DNA of 64,000 bases from Batillaria attramentaria (taxonomy: Eukaryota > Mollusca > Gastropoda > Batillariidae). The DNA lies in NCBI GenBank assembly GCA_018292915.2, contig JACVVK020000287.1, positions 50,001-114,000 on the forward strand, read 5' to 3'. Under the pieces are notes generated by a model, which saw only the letters and a list, made by a program, of their open reading frames with translations, made no database searches and had not been told where the DNA came from. The position numbers and the translations under genes are program-made. Every line of letters starts with the position of its first letter. Position 1 is the first letter of the stretch. Positions 20,373 through 30,429 of the stretch are shown here, in pieces.

Positions 20373-20440
20373 GACTGTGCTTGCACGGTCGACTCTGTAA
20401 AAAAAAAATTTCACACTTCGGAAAGCTTTTTGTTGGGATC

Positions 20441-20665
20441 TTTAACACATATCTGTGTAACAGGAAGGACTACGTGTTTACCCGCACATTGCTATCAAAG
20501 ATATAGCCGTGCGCACAAGACAAGACCCGGTCCCTAGACTTCCGCATTTGCCAGAGGAAGATTGACACAACGATACCTGTATGCCACTCAGCTGTAGAAT
20601 TACTGTCTTCGCGCAAAAACCATACCCTAGTAGGGAATGGAGTCTGCAGAAAAACGGAAGTGGAT
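20441..20665. repeat. Detached, diverged unit of the 182-bp satellite
   Basis: ACACATATCTGTGTAACAGG, TCAAAGATATAG, GACAAGACCCGGTCCCTAGA, CTGTCTTCGCGCAAAAACCA and GGAGTCTGCAGAAAAACGG follow the unit order of 18632-19741. It lies 700 bp away from the array. Confidence 0.75.
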
Positions 20666-20739
20666 GTGGCCGTGAAGACTGTGCATGAAGTCTTCGTTGG
20701 GCTGGTTCATTAGCGTGGGGGTGGAAGGATCTTTTGTTT

Positions 20740-21021
20740 AATTAAGCTGTGGTTCTAACCGGACACAGTGGCTGTGCACATAAAAATTATGTGACCCAGA
20801 AGTGATTTCTGGAGTTTTTCACGGCTGTGACGTCATCACAGCTATGGCTATTCACAATCTCACCAGCTGTGACTGAGTTTCACTATAATTCTGACCGGTT
20901 CATTTTTAAAATTGGTTTTTATCCCCCCCCCCCCCCCCGTCTTTTTTTTTTTTTTTTGGAGTGAATATCGTACGTCACGCGGCGCGCAAATATGGCGGTC
21001 CGGCAATTTGTTTAACGACAT
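20740..21021 (+). mobile_element. Unnamed repeat R, copy 2 (left part)
   Basis: TTCTAACCGGACACAGTGGC, ACGGCTGTGACGTCATCACA, ATGGCTATTCACAATC, CACCAGCTGTGACTGAGTTT, a poly(C)/poly(T) pair at 20924-20957 and TACGTCACGCGGCGCGCAAA with ATGGCGG. Two SINE-1 copies and a SINE-2 fragment lie between this part and the right-end block at 21820-21880. Confidence 0.7.
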
Positions 21022-21034
21022 CGTGCCTATTCGA

Positions 21035-21210
21035 GTGGGTGTTTTGGGTGGGTGTTTTGGGGGTTTAACGTCCTTTTCCACCACATAGGGTGATATCAAA
21101 GACGGGGCAACGATGAAAAAGCCAGCACAAATATTTGGCCCCAGCCGGGATCGAACTCACGACCCGAGCATTAGAAATCCAACACTCTACCATTCGACCA
21201 CCCCGGCTCC
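21035..21210 (-). mobile_element. SINE family 1, 13-bp TSD
   Basis: Full-length minus-strand copy flanked by identical CGTGCCTATTCGA at 21022-21034 and 21211-21223. It inserted into repeat R, so it is younger than R. Confidence 0.95.
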
Positions 21211-21404
21211 CGTGCCTATTCGAAGATTCAGTCAGTGGTAGATATTACAGTAAATAATGCGCCTTTGCGTCACACTGGTCAGTTTGGGTAGTCAGTGTAC
21301 ATCTCACTTTCATTACCAAAGCTGATGATAATACGCTGAATTACTACAGCTACGTCGTTTTGTTGTGTCTACGGTAAGCGTCTGCTGGCTTCGCGAAAGG
21401 CGGG

Positions 21405-21557
21405 GGGAGCCAGGGTGGCCGAATGGTAGAGCGTTGGACTTCTAATGCTCGGGTCGTGAGTTCGTATCCCGGCTGGGGCCAAATATTTGTGCTGGCTTTT
21501 TAATCGTTGCCCGTCTTTGATATCACCCGTATGTGGTGGAAAACACCCACCCACCCC
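21405..21557 (+). mobile_element. SINE family 1, internal deletion, TSD
   Basis: Plus-strand copy. The usual AGGACGTTAAACCCCC before the CACCC tail is missing (GGTGGAAAACACCCACCC). Flanks TCGCGAAAGGCGG (21392-21404) and TCGCGAAAGTCGG (21558-21570) differ at one base. Confidence 0.9.
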
Positions 21558-21631
21558 TCGCGAAAGTCGGTGAAGTCTGCGCATCCGCGGTCCGTAATCG
21601 CATAAATATAGGCGCTTTATCCCAAATATTT

Positions 21632-21815
21632 GGCTCACAGCGCCGCGAGCTAACCCCAACACACACGCTCACGTGAATCACACACATTCTCTCACACACT
21701 GGACATAAACACATTACAATCACGTGGTGCCAACGGCCAGCTCAGCAATTTAAGTTTTGGAATTTTAGAATTGCATTTATTTTTAAATTTTGTGGGCTCA
21801 ACATTTTCGAGTTCC
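21632..21815 (-). mobile_element. SINE family 2, partial
   Basis: Reverse of the 3' half of the family: CACGCTCACGTGAATCACAC, ACTGGACATAAACACATTAC, CAGCTCAGCAATTTAA, GAATTGCATTT. The tRNA-like head and central block are missing. Confidence 0.85.
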
Positions 21816-21819
21816 CTTC

Positions 21820-21880
21820 AATTTGTAGTTAGTAGACACACCAAGCGCAACGACCGTGATGCGGACATGTGTGTTTTTTC
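21820..21880 (+). mobile_element. Unnamed repeat R, copy 2 (right end block)
   Basis: TTTGTAGTTAGTAGACACAC, AAGCGCAACGACCGTGATG, GACATGTGTGTTT correspond to 7250-7310 of copy 1. Confidence 0.65.
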
Positions 21881-22547
21881 ACGCGGTGTCTCACTAGTAC
21901 CCCGCTCTGGCAGGCAAGACGTGCACAGCTGTGGCTGCAGTTGTAATTCCCGAACTTCCTATCCTGCCGTCTTCGCTAATTTCAGCTTTCAGCATAAACA
22001 TTCCAGGTTTTTTTCTGACTTGAGCGGCATGCAGAGTTATTAAAAGCATAAAAAGATTGCAACCATAAGACGTGCCAAATTTCAGCGTCATCTGAGTCTT
22101 CAGAGCCTCAACGGATTTTTTTTTTTTTTTGTGACGGTTGAAAGTTTTCGGTGTAACCAAAAAATCGAGGGAAGATAACCAGCAGCGTTTTACTCGAAAT
22201 ACAGATGGCTCAAGTTGCAGGTCATAGCGTCGTATGAAGTCAGAGTGGCAAAATAACGACAAAATTGGCTCTTTAACACAGAGCAATACCCTTGAAGTGA
22301 TGCGTGCACTGGCAGAGAGACTGAGTAGCGTGTCTCTGGCGTTACCTTTCAAGAAGAGAAGAAAGGGAAGCCCACATCGATCAGTGCATTACTGGTGTCT
22401 CCAGCTGCTAAAATTCGTCTGACCTTTCCTGGAGATCTTTCACTCAGTCGAGAGGCGTTTGTCTCGGAAAACCGTCTAAAGAGGAAGAGACACTTCTAGC
22501 AATGCAAAACTGTCTCTATCGTAAAAAGAAAGGGATTGAGGCCATCT
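21881..22547. other. No gene recognised
   Basis: Anonymous, with a poly(T) run near 22118-22130. The 152-residue minus-strand frame (21894-22352) has no recognisable motif and spans the poly(T) as poly-Lys. Confidence 0.5.
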
Positions 22548-22576
22548 CTGTGTGTGTGTGTGTGTGTATATGTGTG

Positions 22577-22637
<61 letters not shown>
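22548..22637. repeat. (GT)n microsatellite
   Basis: About 45 GT units with two interruptions (TATATG, TGCG). Confidence 0.95.
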
Positions 22638-22639
<2 letters not shown>

Positions 22640-22710
22640 CGCTATGAGCTGCTTTGTTGCGAGAAGCGCTAGAAAATTATCATTCATTATTATTATTGTT
22701 ATTAGTAGTA
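22638..22710 (+). mobile_element. Retroelement 3' end with (ATT)n tail
   Basis: AGCGCTATGAGCTGCTTTGT, AGCGCTAGAAAATTATCATT then CATTATTATTATTGTTATT. Same general form as 19965-20040 and as the end of SINE family 2. Confidence 0.5.
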
Positions 22711-22897
22711 GTAGTAGTTTCATGAGCACAACCCTTTTTGTTCAGTAAAGGTCATTTGACCATGACCAGACTGGCCAAAGAATACACTGGCTGTTGTCCC
22801 CAAATACAAAGACCACTCTCTGAAATAAAAAGTTTGAATTGAACCATTGATTCCGCTTGAAACCAGCTTCGTTTGAAGCAAAGTCTGTTACTTTACT

Positions 22898-23091
22898 GGG
22901 GAACCGGATTGGCCGAATGGTGGAGCGTTGGACTTTTAATGCTCGGGTCGTGAGTTCGCATCCGGCTGGGGCCAGATATTATTTTGTGCTGGCTTTTTCA
23001 TCGTTGCCCCGTCTTTGACATCAGATGGAAGGAAAAGGACGTTAACCCCCCCCCCCAAAAAAAAAAAAACAAAAACACCCATTCACCCACC
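22898..23091 (+). mobile_element. SINE family 1
   Basis: Head GGGGAACCGGATTGGCCGAA, B box GAGTTCGCATCCGG, body with AGATATTATTTTGTGCTGG. The end contains an expanded C/A tract (23047-23069) before CACCCATTCACCCACCC. Confidence 0.9.
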
Positions 23092-23458
23092 CTATGACTC
23101 TATCGCTCTGGTCGTAAACGCATACGGCTTCCAAGCACGAACGTACATTTGTCATTTCCAACACTTACGTTTCAAAATTTTAGATCTGCTTCTTTTTTTT
23201 TTTTTTTTGGTTTAAAAAAAATTACCAGTAGTCAGAAGGGACAAGGCTAGAATATAACTATGAGCATGCCGACGATGCTGAGTGTGCAAGTTATCTCACA
23301 CATGCACACTAAATGGACCCTTGCAGTTTATGCAATCAAGACAAAATTGCAGGGATAAACGGTGTCATTAATTTTGCTCTTAGGGTGCAGTTTAAGCGAG
23401 TTCAAAATGGTGGAAGAAGGCTCGGCAAGCTAATTTCGAGTTACAACTACGATTGGTT
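23092..23458. other. No gene recognised
   Basis: Anonymous, with a poly(T) run at about 23191-23208. Confidence 0.5.
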
Positions 23459-23800
23459 GGTTGGTGGTTTCAGTCAAGGTTTAACGTCCTTTTCTACCAA
23501 CTAAGGGTAATATCAAAGCAGGAGTAATGAGATGCAGCCAGCGCAAATTACTTGTCCCAGTCGGGGGAGGGGGGTGTTTAGGAGTTTAACGTCCTTTTCC
23601 ACCACGTAAGAGTGATATCAAAGACGGGGGCCAAAGAGGAAAAGGTCGGTACAAATATTTAGCCCCACCTGGGATGCGAACTCACGACCCGAGCACTGAG
23701 AGTCCAACGCTCTACCATTCGGCTATCCAGGCTCCACGTCCCAGCCGGGGATTCGACCTCAGGACACTTAAGTCGACAGTCCAGCACTCTACCAGTCGAC
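23459..23800 (-). mobile_element. Older SINE family 1 split by a younger copy
   Basis: 23459-23566 holds the diverged 3' part (AAGGTTTAACGTCCTTTTCT, GGTAATATCAAAGCAGGAG, CAGCGCAAATTACTTGTCCC). 23751-23800 holds the head (GGGATTCGACCTCAGGACAC, CTCTACCAGTCGAC). The younger copy sits between them. Confidence 0.85.
23567..23737 (-). mobile_element. SINE family 1 inserted in a family 1 copy
   Basis: Near-complete minus-strand copy. Flanks GTCCCAGTCGGGG (23554-23566) and GTCCCAGCCGGGG (23738-23750) form a 13-bp TSD with one difference. The target is the GCCCCAGCCGGGA region of the older SINE. Confidence 0.92.
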
Positions 23801-24599
23801 TGTTGCATGGTCCAACACAATATTGTTTCACCAGGCTGGGCAGACAGAACAGGGCGAGACAAACAACAAGAAACCTCACAAAATTCGGATTCACACGAAT
23901 GTCCAGTTCACCCTACAGGAAAAAGGAAATGTCTGACCGCTACCGGCCGTCTATCCCCCCTATACGGGCTCCGCGCACGGGAATGTGTGGCTCCCCTGTA
24001 GCTCAAGGGTTCTGAGAGACCCCTCCTCTAGGTATTCCGCCTCCGCTCTGCTAGAGTCTTACTGTGTGAATCGATCTTTCGGGAAAGAAGACGGGCAGCT
24101 TGCTGGAAGTGTAAAAGTACTCTCATTGTCACGCACGCTTTGTCGTTCCTAATTCCTCTGTTCCATTCCCCCACGCGAACACGTCAGTGGTTTTGTCCTA
24201 GACCTCCGCTCTGCCATCTTCTGGAAGAAGGGACGAAGAGCCATGGCTCTGGTAAGCGGTTAGGCCGTTTTTTATTTCCAGATGACGGTAACGCTGCTCT
24301 GTTAACTGACGCTAGTTCTCATGAATGCATGCCACTGCTGGTTGAGTTAGCGCTTGGCAAATTTTAAAGGCCTCAGCGGGAGTGGGCGATGGAGAATTTT
24401 GTCGTAAATGCCAGGGGAGTTTATTAGACAGATGTTGAAAGGAGGCGAAAAACAGCGTGTCAGTCAAACCTGCTTTGTAAGTTTAGCGGCCGCCCTCTGT
24501 AACAGTCAGTTCTTTTAAAGTAGATGCTGCCGTCAAAAGCGACGTATTGTCTGTAAAGGTCATCCCCAACACATCACCCCATCCTACCCCTCGCCCCAA
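23801..24599. other. No gene recognised
   Basis: Anonymous sequence without a supportable feature. Confidence 0.5.
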
Positions 24600-25030
24600 C
24601 CCCCCCCCCCGTTCCGTAATGGACATGATTTTATTACATTATATTTTGTTTTATCTATTGTATTTTTTAATTATTTGTATTTTTTGCTTTTTTCGGGGGG
24701 GGGGGGGGGGGGCTATATGGATGTGTACTTTGACCACTTATTTTATCCTAAATAAGGTGTACCCCCTCCTCCCCCCCCCCCCCCCCCCCCCCCCCCCACC
24801 CCCCCCCCCCCCCCCCCCCCCCACCACCCCCCCCCCAGCCGGCACCCAACCACCCATCTACCTACCCCTCCCCCCTCCCCACACACACACACACACACAT
24901 ACACCATTGTTGTTGTGGTGGTGGTGGTGGCGGTGCTGTTGTTGGTTGCTGTTATTGCTTGTTGGTGTTGCTGTTTTTGTTGTTGTTGTTGTTTTTGCCG
25001 TTCTTGATGTTTTTCTTGCTGCTGCTGTAG
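24600..25030. repeat. Extreme poly(C)/poly(G) and triplet low-complexity region
   Basis: C run at about 24600-24610, 18 G at about 24695-24712, an almost pure C tract at 24766-24838, (CA)9 at 24880-24898 and TTG/GTG triplets at 24905-25030. The 180-residue frame across it (poly-Pro, poly-Val) is an artefact. Assembly length here is unreliable. Confidence 0.95.
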
Positions 25031-25361
25031 TTAAAAATGTCAAACTGAGTGTCAGTTTCCTGCGGTCTTCCACTGCAGAGCTTCTGTAATATAGATGAGT
25101 ACCCGGTAACTTAGCAGGAGTTTTCAGTCACCGAGTCCGCAACACGCCACTGTCGTATCCCGGTGAAGGAAGTTGGAGCAGGTGTTTTTAATGTTCTTTG
25201 TGGCCCACTGAGTAAATCAACCAAAACGAACCAGGGAATATTCCACTGGTACTCGTCTGTTGAATGGAGCATAATCACTGACTTACGCTCCGCAGCAAAT
25301 GCACTCCCGAGTTAGGAACAGCAGAGGCGCAAGTGCGTGTGAATGGAGAATGATCGTAGAT
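25031..25361. other. No feature recognised
   Basis: Anonymous sequence. Confidence 0.5.
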
Positions 25362-25430
25362 TACCCCCCCCCCCCCCCCCAAAAAAAAAAAAAAAAAAGA
25401 AGAAGAAAAAGAAAGAAAGAAAGAAAAAAG
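25362..25430. repeat. poly(C), poly(A) and (GAAA)n tracts
   Basis: C run 25363-25380, A run to 25398, then AAG/GAAA repeats. The C/A pair mirrors the C/T pair inside repeat R copy 2. Confidence 0.9.
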
Positions 25431-25785
25431 AGCCAGTTAAAAAGGCCTGTCTGAATCTACTGTGATACTCAGTCACAGCTGGTGAGAGTTTAAATAGCCA
25501 CAGCTGTGATGACGTCACAGCCGTGGAAAACCCCGAATCACATCATTCTGTGTCACATACGTGCAGGGGAGCCGGGGTGGTCGAATGGTAGAGCGTTGGA
25601 CTTCTAATGCTCGGGTCGTGAGTTCGATCCCGGCTGGGGCCAAATATTTGTGCTGACTTTTTCATCGTTGCCCCGTCTTTGATATCACCCTATGTGATGG
25701 AAAAGGACGCTAAACCCCCAAACACCCACCAATCCACCCACATACGTGCACAGCCACTGTGGTAATCACAGTGCCCAATTTAAAT
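25430..25785 (-). mobile_element. Unnamed repeat R, copy 3, split by a SINE
   Basis: In reverse complement this matches 20740-20910: CTCAGTCACAGCTGGTGAGA, ATAGCCACAGCTGTGATGAC then GTCACAGCCGTG, GTGCACAGCCACTGTG. A family-1 SINE interrupts it at 25566-25738. The block with ATGGCGG is not present in this copy. Confidence 0.75.
25566..25738 (+). mobile_element. SINE family 1, 12-bp TSD
   Basis: Full-length, near consensus (GGGGAGCCGGGGTGGTCGAA head). Identical CACATACGTGCA flanks at 25554-25565 and 25739-25750. Inserted into repeat R copy 3. Confidence 0.95.
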
Positions 25786-25856
25786 TTAACCCTAGAGCTA
25801 GTTTAGTACGAGGTTACACTCTAACCCGGCCTAACTCCGACTTTTACATGCGGGCC
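25780..25856 (-). mobile_element. MITE family M1, partial copy in inverse orientation
   Basis: TTAACCCTAGAGCTAGTTTA, GAGGTTACACTCTAACCCGG and CGACTTTTACATGCGGGCC are the reverse complement of the left 75 bp of the copy at 25908. CAG follows at 25857-25859. Confidence 0.85.
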
Positions 25857-25907
25857 CAGATCTTTTTATCTCAGTTTAGTCATGCTTAGTCTCGGACTAA
25901 CAGCCTG

Positions 25908-26178
25908 GGCCCGCATGTAAACGTCGAGGTTTGGGATCTTAGCCCCGGGTTAGAGTCTAACCTCGAACTAAACTAGCTCTAGGGTTAATTTTTTTTTAAA
26001 GTCAGGAAGCGGGTCCATTCCAGCAAGGCCGGTGCCTATGCCGTTATAGAAGAATTTTTGTCCGTCTTTCTTCGCTTCCTTTTTTTAAAATCTAATTTTG
26101 GTTTGGGGTTTCTTTTGTCCTAGTCTGGGTTAGGCCCGTAGCCGTGGGTTAAATCAACCTCGAGTTTTACATAAGGCC
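25908..26178 (+). mobile_element. MITE family M1, full copy, CTG duplication
   Basis: Left TIR GGCCCGCATGTAAACGTCGA, right end ACCTCGAGTTTTACATAAGG CC; flanks CTG at 25905-25907 and 26179-26181. Internal landmarks AACTAAACTAGCTCTAGGGT, AGGAAGCGGGTCCATTCC, TTCTTCGCTTCC and AGTCTGGGTTAGGCCCGTAG are shared with copies at 33583 and 45724. About 271 bp, no coding capacity. A PIF/Harbinger relationship is inferred from the CWG duplication. Confidence 0.85.
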
Positions 26179-26181
26179 CTG

Positions 26182-26510
26182 GCATCTTTCCACATATCAG
26201 CCCCGAGGTTGCGACCAAACCAAACCTGACGAGCACGGCCGCAGCTGCAGGCACGACAAAATACCTTGACGCACGTGCGAGCAATTGCAGTCCGCAGTAA
26301 CGGGGGTGGGCGGGACAGACGCGCTGTTCTCTAGCACTTTAGTCCGCGTGTGAAACTGTTCTGCTACCACAGCAAGCTGTTCATAAATGCCACCAAAGGC
26401 TGCACGAAAATCACTGTGACACTTCTGGGTCTCCGAACAGAGCAATAAGAATGGCAAGGCAGGACATTTACACGGATAATGCCATTAATGCCCACATCTT
26501 CTGCATACTG
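26182..26510. other. No feature recognised
   Basis: Anonymous sequence. Confidence 0.5.
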
Positions 26511-26705
26511 TTTTTTTTTTTTATCTGCCCCCCCCCCCCCACACACACACACAAACAACAACAACAACAACAAACTGCGTATTCCCGTTACTGACAGACC
26601 ATACTCTGACTTTGAACATCTGCATAATTATGCATTATCTGCGTTGGTATTGTTAACCCTATAGCCAGCATAGGGCGCTTTATACCTCTTGTAACTGCAT
26701 GAGGT

Positions 26706-26741
<36 letters not shown>
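26511..26741. repeat. poly(T), poly(C), (CA)n(CAA)n and (CT)n tracts
   Basis: T 26511-26522, C about 26528-26540, CA and CAA to 26573; unique DNA; (CT)17 at 26707-26741. Confidence 0.9.
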
Positions 26742-26746
<5 letters not shown>

Positions 26747-26983
26747 AGCAAATGGATCATTACGACGGGACAAAGGGGCAATATTTAAGGCTTTTACGCT
26801 CACAGATTGTTTTGAGCTGTTTTCATGGCATCTACCATCACACCATTTAGACTGACGCCGGCACAGTGACAGCGTCTCTAATACTGGCACTGAGCCAACA
26901 GAAGCGTACTCACTGACGCAGCTAATACGCTGAGGGAGACAACAGTACGTAGTAGAATTTGAACGTTCGACCGCTCTGGCAAA
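26742..26983. other. No feature recognised
   Basis: Anonymous flank of SINE family 3. Confidence 0.5.
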
Positions 26984-26999
26984 GTGTAAACAACATTCT

Positions 27000-27486
27000 T
27001 TTTTTTTTTTTTTTTTTTTTTCTGCCACAACTCTTTGCCGGCTCCAGTGGTGTTCCTCCCTGGTAATGGGCTCGGAAGTTGGGGCAATTTTTATTATGCA
27101 TGATGATGGAGATGAGGATGATGGTAAGGTGATGCTATGGAGGTCCGTGTGGTTTGGGACTGCGGGACAGGGCCGCATTCCACGCTTCCTGTCATAAATA
27201 TCCCGGCATTAACTAGGCCCGGGAACTACGGCACCTGCGGTGCCGGCCTTGTAATCATCCACATCATAAGACGTGTCATACCAAGGGAAGCACCCCCAAA
27301 GTCGCACCCGTGAAGTGGGTGAAGCTCGGCTGTGTGGCAACAGCTTCCCCATTGGGCCCATAGCACACCCGCTCTGGGTAGGAGCCGACCTAGGTAGGAA
27401 AAATCCCGCTTGCCTCGGCTGGGACTCGAACCCGGGTCTCCCGGTCCATAGTCCGAAGTGCTAACCACTACACTACGGGGGCCGGT
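27000..27486 (-). mobile_element. SINE family 3: long (487-bp) tRNA-headed retroelement with poly(A) and 16-bp TSD
   Basis: GTGTAAACAACATTCT occurs at 26984-26999 and 27487-27502. Read on the minus strand, the element begins CCGGCCCCCGTAGTGTAGTG then GTTAGCACTTCGG, has a B box CCCGGGTTCGAGTCCCAG, continues for about 400 bp and ends in about 21 A (poly(T) at 27000-27021 on the plus strand). The head resembles tRNA-Val/Glu. The body is long for a simple tRNA SINE, so it may carry a conserved central domain or be a composite. No second copy lies in the window. Confidence 0.9.
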
Positions 27487-27502
27487 GTGTAAACAACATT
27501 CT

Positions 27503-27781
27503 ATCGCGTTACGAGCTGTGTACTAATCACCAAGATAGAGTATTTCAAACGCACAGGCGTAATCACAAGCGAAACTGTTCCAAAACAAAACATATGTTGG
27601 CTTAGAACACACGGAAATGACCCGTTTAACCATACGCCTAAACCTAACACTAACCCTGTTTAACCCTAACTAACCCTGACCCTTATAGAGCGAAGTGTAC
27701 TGACCTGCTTTCTGACCAAAAGAGACGCCAACTGAGGGCTCCCTCTACAGCCATAGGGGACGAAGTTTACTGAGCTGTAAT

Positions 27782-27784
<3 letters not shown>
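27503..27784. other. No gene recognised
   Basis: Anonymous; AACCCTAACTAACCCTGACC-like words at 27640-27680 look telomere-like but are not tandem. Confidence 0.5.

Positions 27785-27843
<59 letters not shown>
27785..27843. repeat. (CA)n(GA)n compound microsatellite
   Basis: About 14 CA then about 15 GA units, one interruption. Confidence 0.95.
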
Positions 27844-27845
<2 letters not shown>

Positions 27846-29106
27846 TCTACACTCCAAGCACAGAACCATCCCTTACAATAGTAACCTCCAGTCGGCCAAA
27901 GAATAAAATGACACACAGACACAGGCCGGGTGCCCAACTGGACAAATCGATTCCCGAGCAGCCAAACAAAACAGAAGGGCAGGACAGGGTGAATTCTGAT
28001 CCTTTTACCCGGCGCACGCTCCGTGTGTATGGACGTATTGTGATGGCCTGAACGCACCTGACAGGAGGGCGGATATGACAAATCAGGGTTACAGGTATCG
28101 ACAACAGCCGAGCGTGACTAGGTAAATGGGCATGACGCCGGCTGGGGGTCGAGATAGGAAAAACACGATAATCTGACTGGCACAACTGTCTGTTTTTCCA
28201 CTGACACGCGATACGCTGGTTAACGGAATGGTTGAAAGAAGAGAAGGCGTTTGTAGGAGTTCTCAGCCCGTGAAGGTTTTGGGTTTAAAACTGAATTGTT
28301 CGTTTAGGTCTCCTGTGGTAAAGTGAGCGTTCGAGAACGCACGTCTAAGGTAAATTCCAGAGAAGGAGGCAGTTTTAAACAACGAAGACAAAATTAACGT
28401 GATTATTTTCCAGTGTACGTTTGTCTTTTTTCTCTTTTCGTTTTGTTCTTTTTGAAGGGGGGGGGGGGGGTCGGAGGAGGGGGGAAGGTTCTGCAGAAAA
28501 ACAAAACAAAAACAAAAACAAACAAAAAAGTCAACTGCAAGCATAATTCTAGCATTTCAACACGATATGGACAGGTGTACGAGCCTTCATATCTCTAACC
28601 GATGAATTGTGAATAAAATGAACGTGCGAACAACTGTGATATTGCTTACTTCTCATGACGCATCTCCGGTTTTTTATTTTTATTTTTTAAGAGCAATTTG
28701 TTGCTGTTCTTGTTGTTTAATTTGACAAAGTTTCACACTTCCACCCACTCACTAAGCGAAAAGAGAACGACTGTAGTACAGCTGTCCCTCCAGCCACACT
28801 GATCACGAATGCGTTTCTTCAAAGGCACGAAAAGAGTGGCGCTCACAATACCCCCATCATCGTTATGTCATTAGTCAAATGGCAAGCCAGCATTTCCGTC
28901 TGTCTAGTGCTCAGTGGCATTTCAAGACAAACACTACAGAAGCGTTAAGCCGGGCAAAGTGACGGTAGAGACATATATAATGTCTCTGCTGACGGCAAGT
29001 ACGCGGAGTCAGCATTGCTGAAATAAGTTGTGGGTTTCGAGTCACAGAACTGTGAAGTAAACACCCTCTTGTGTAGGATGATTGATTGGTTATGCCTATA
29101 GCACAC

Positions 29107-29110
<4 letters not shown>
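27844..29110. other. No gene recognised
   Basis: Anonymous 1.27 kb with a poly(G) run at about 28457-28470 and a CAAAA-rich patch at 28500-28530. Confidence 0.5.
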
Positions 29111-29170
<60 letters not shown>

Positions 29171-29288
29171 CTGTATTTTACAAGGATGAAATGCTTGTCT
29201 TACAACTTGTCCTTGCTTACAGATAGAGGAAAACCCCAATGAAACAAACTGCGTACAAACAAACAAACAAACAGAGAGAGAGAGAGAC

Positions 29289-29327
<39 letters not shown>

Positions 29328-29365
29328 GACAGAGACACAGAGAGACAGAGAGACAGAGACACAGA
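29111..29365. repeat. GA and GACA microsatellites around a short repeat-like segment
   Basis: (GA)28 at 29111-29166. Then a segment containing TTTTACAAGGATG and CTTGTCCTTGCTTACAGATA, similar to the unit at 38770-38995 (CTTGTCCTTGCTTAAACTAG). Then CAAA, GA and (GACA)n to 29365. Confidence 0.8.
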
Positions 29366-30429
29366 GAGCGAGTATGGGCGAATGTTGGAAACTGCAAAAG
29401 AAATGTATTCTATCGTCGCCGCTGCTGATTTTGTTGTTTAGACCATTAATTTAACTTAAACTCACAAATCAGCCTGGACCGCTAACAATGACATATGCCG
29501 CATGACACGATCAAGAGACGTGCAGAATTATAGCCTTCTGTGCGCCGTCATTGCTAAGATATGAGCCAAACTGTACGTCAGCTGATTGGTCAATACGGAG
29601 GGGGTACCGAGTGTTCTGATAAAACAGCCACAACAACAACAACAACAACAAACCTCAAGTCAACGGTACAACCAGTTTCAAGACAAACATGAATTCCAAG
29701 ATAATTTTCTTTGAGACCTCCTGTATCATGAGGATGTACTCCCCAGCGTAAAGTGCGCCAGGTCACTGCAGCTTGAGGCTAGAAGTGCCCCGGGTTACTG
29801 CAGCTTTAAGTTAGGAGTGCCCCACAGTGAAACGAGCCGGGGACTGAGTACATCTGGCTTATTACTTCTTACTGAACTGACGCAAAACGCTAACCCGCTG
29901 ACATGTTGGGAGTTGCCCATCCTGCTAGACCGTTTTAATAACGTTAAGTACGTGTCAGAGAGGGCATCAAAGGAAAACACACACACACAACATCTTTAAA
30001 AAAAAAAATCCGTTCCTGGTCCGAAAAAGACAGTAAAACATTCGCTCGAACAAATGGACTGCCCTCTTCTCAACAAACACGATCAAAACGTAACTAAACA
30101 GAATTAAGACCGGCTTTGTTTCATAAAACTACACAGTCAATACCTTACACAAACAGTTCACTGCCTCCCTCGCCGAAGACGCTCGAAGGTTCTTTGATGC
30201 CGTAACGTAAAGGAAAAGGCAGCGAGCACTGTGTGCTTTCGCCGTGGGCTATGTATCGAACTTTTGCTCTTTAATCTTTGCCACAGTGTTGATGCAATCG
30301 AAGGAAGCGCATTCAAAACTTTCCCCTTGTTTCGCGCCGCGGGAAAGACGGCGAGTGTTTGCTTTTGCTGCAGATACCATTTGCAGGCTGTATCAAAGAG
30401 TCTTGGGGCGGAGGAAGAGAGGAGGAGGA
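29366..30429. other. No gene recognised
   Basis: Anonymous. Holds (CAA)7 at 29632-29652 and a 31-bp-spaced duplicate ACTGCAGCTT...AGAAGTGCCCC/AGGAGTGCCCC at 29764-29822. Confidence 0.5.

Noticed and set aside
21412..21490. SINE heads as functional tRNA-Arg genes
   Set aside because: All heads are followed by the SINE body, lack a clean acceptor stem and differ at conserved tRNA positions.
24547..25089. 180-residue open frame rich in Pro, His and Val
   Set aside because: It is a translation of poly(C), CA and TTG/GTG repeats; no domain and frame length depends on homopolymer length.
26588..27178. 196-residue minus-strand frame
   Set aside because: It contains poly-Lys from the SINE poly(A) and Arg-Glu from (CT)n, and crosses a TSD boundary.
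27200..27486. Functional tRNA-Val/Glu gene on the minus strand
   Set aside because: A and B boxes are good, but the unit lies inside a TSD-bounded retroelement and the stems do not pair well.
27640..27690. Interstitial telomeric repeat (AACCCTAAC-like)
   Set aside because: Words are irregular and not in tandem.
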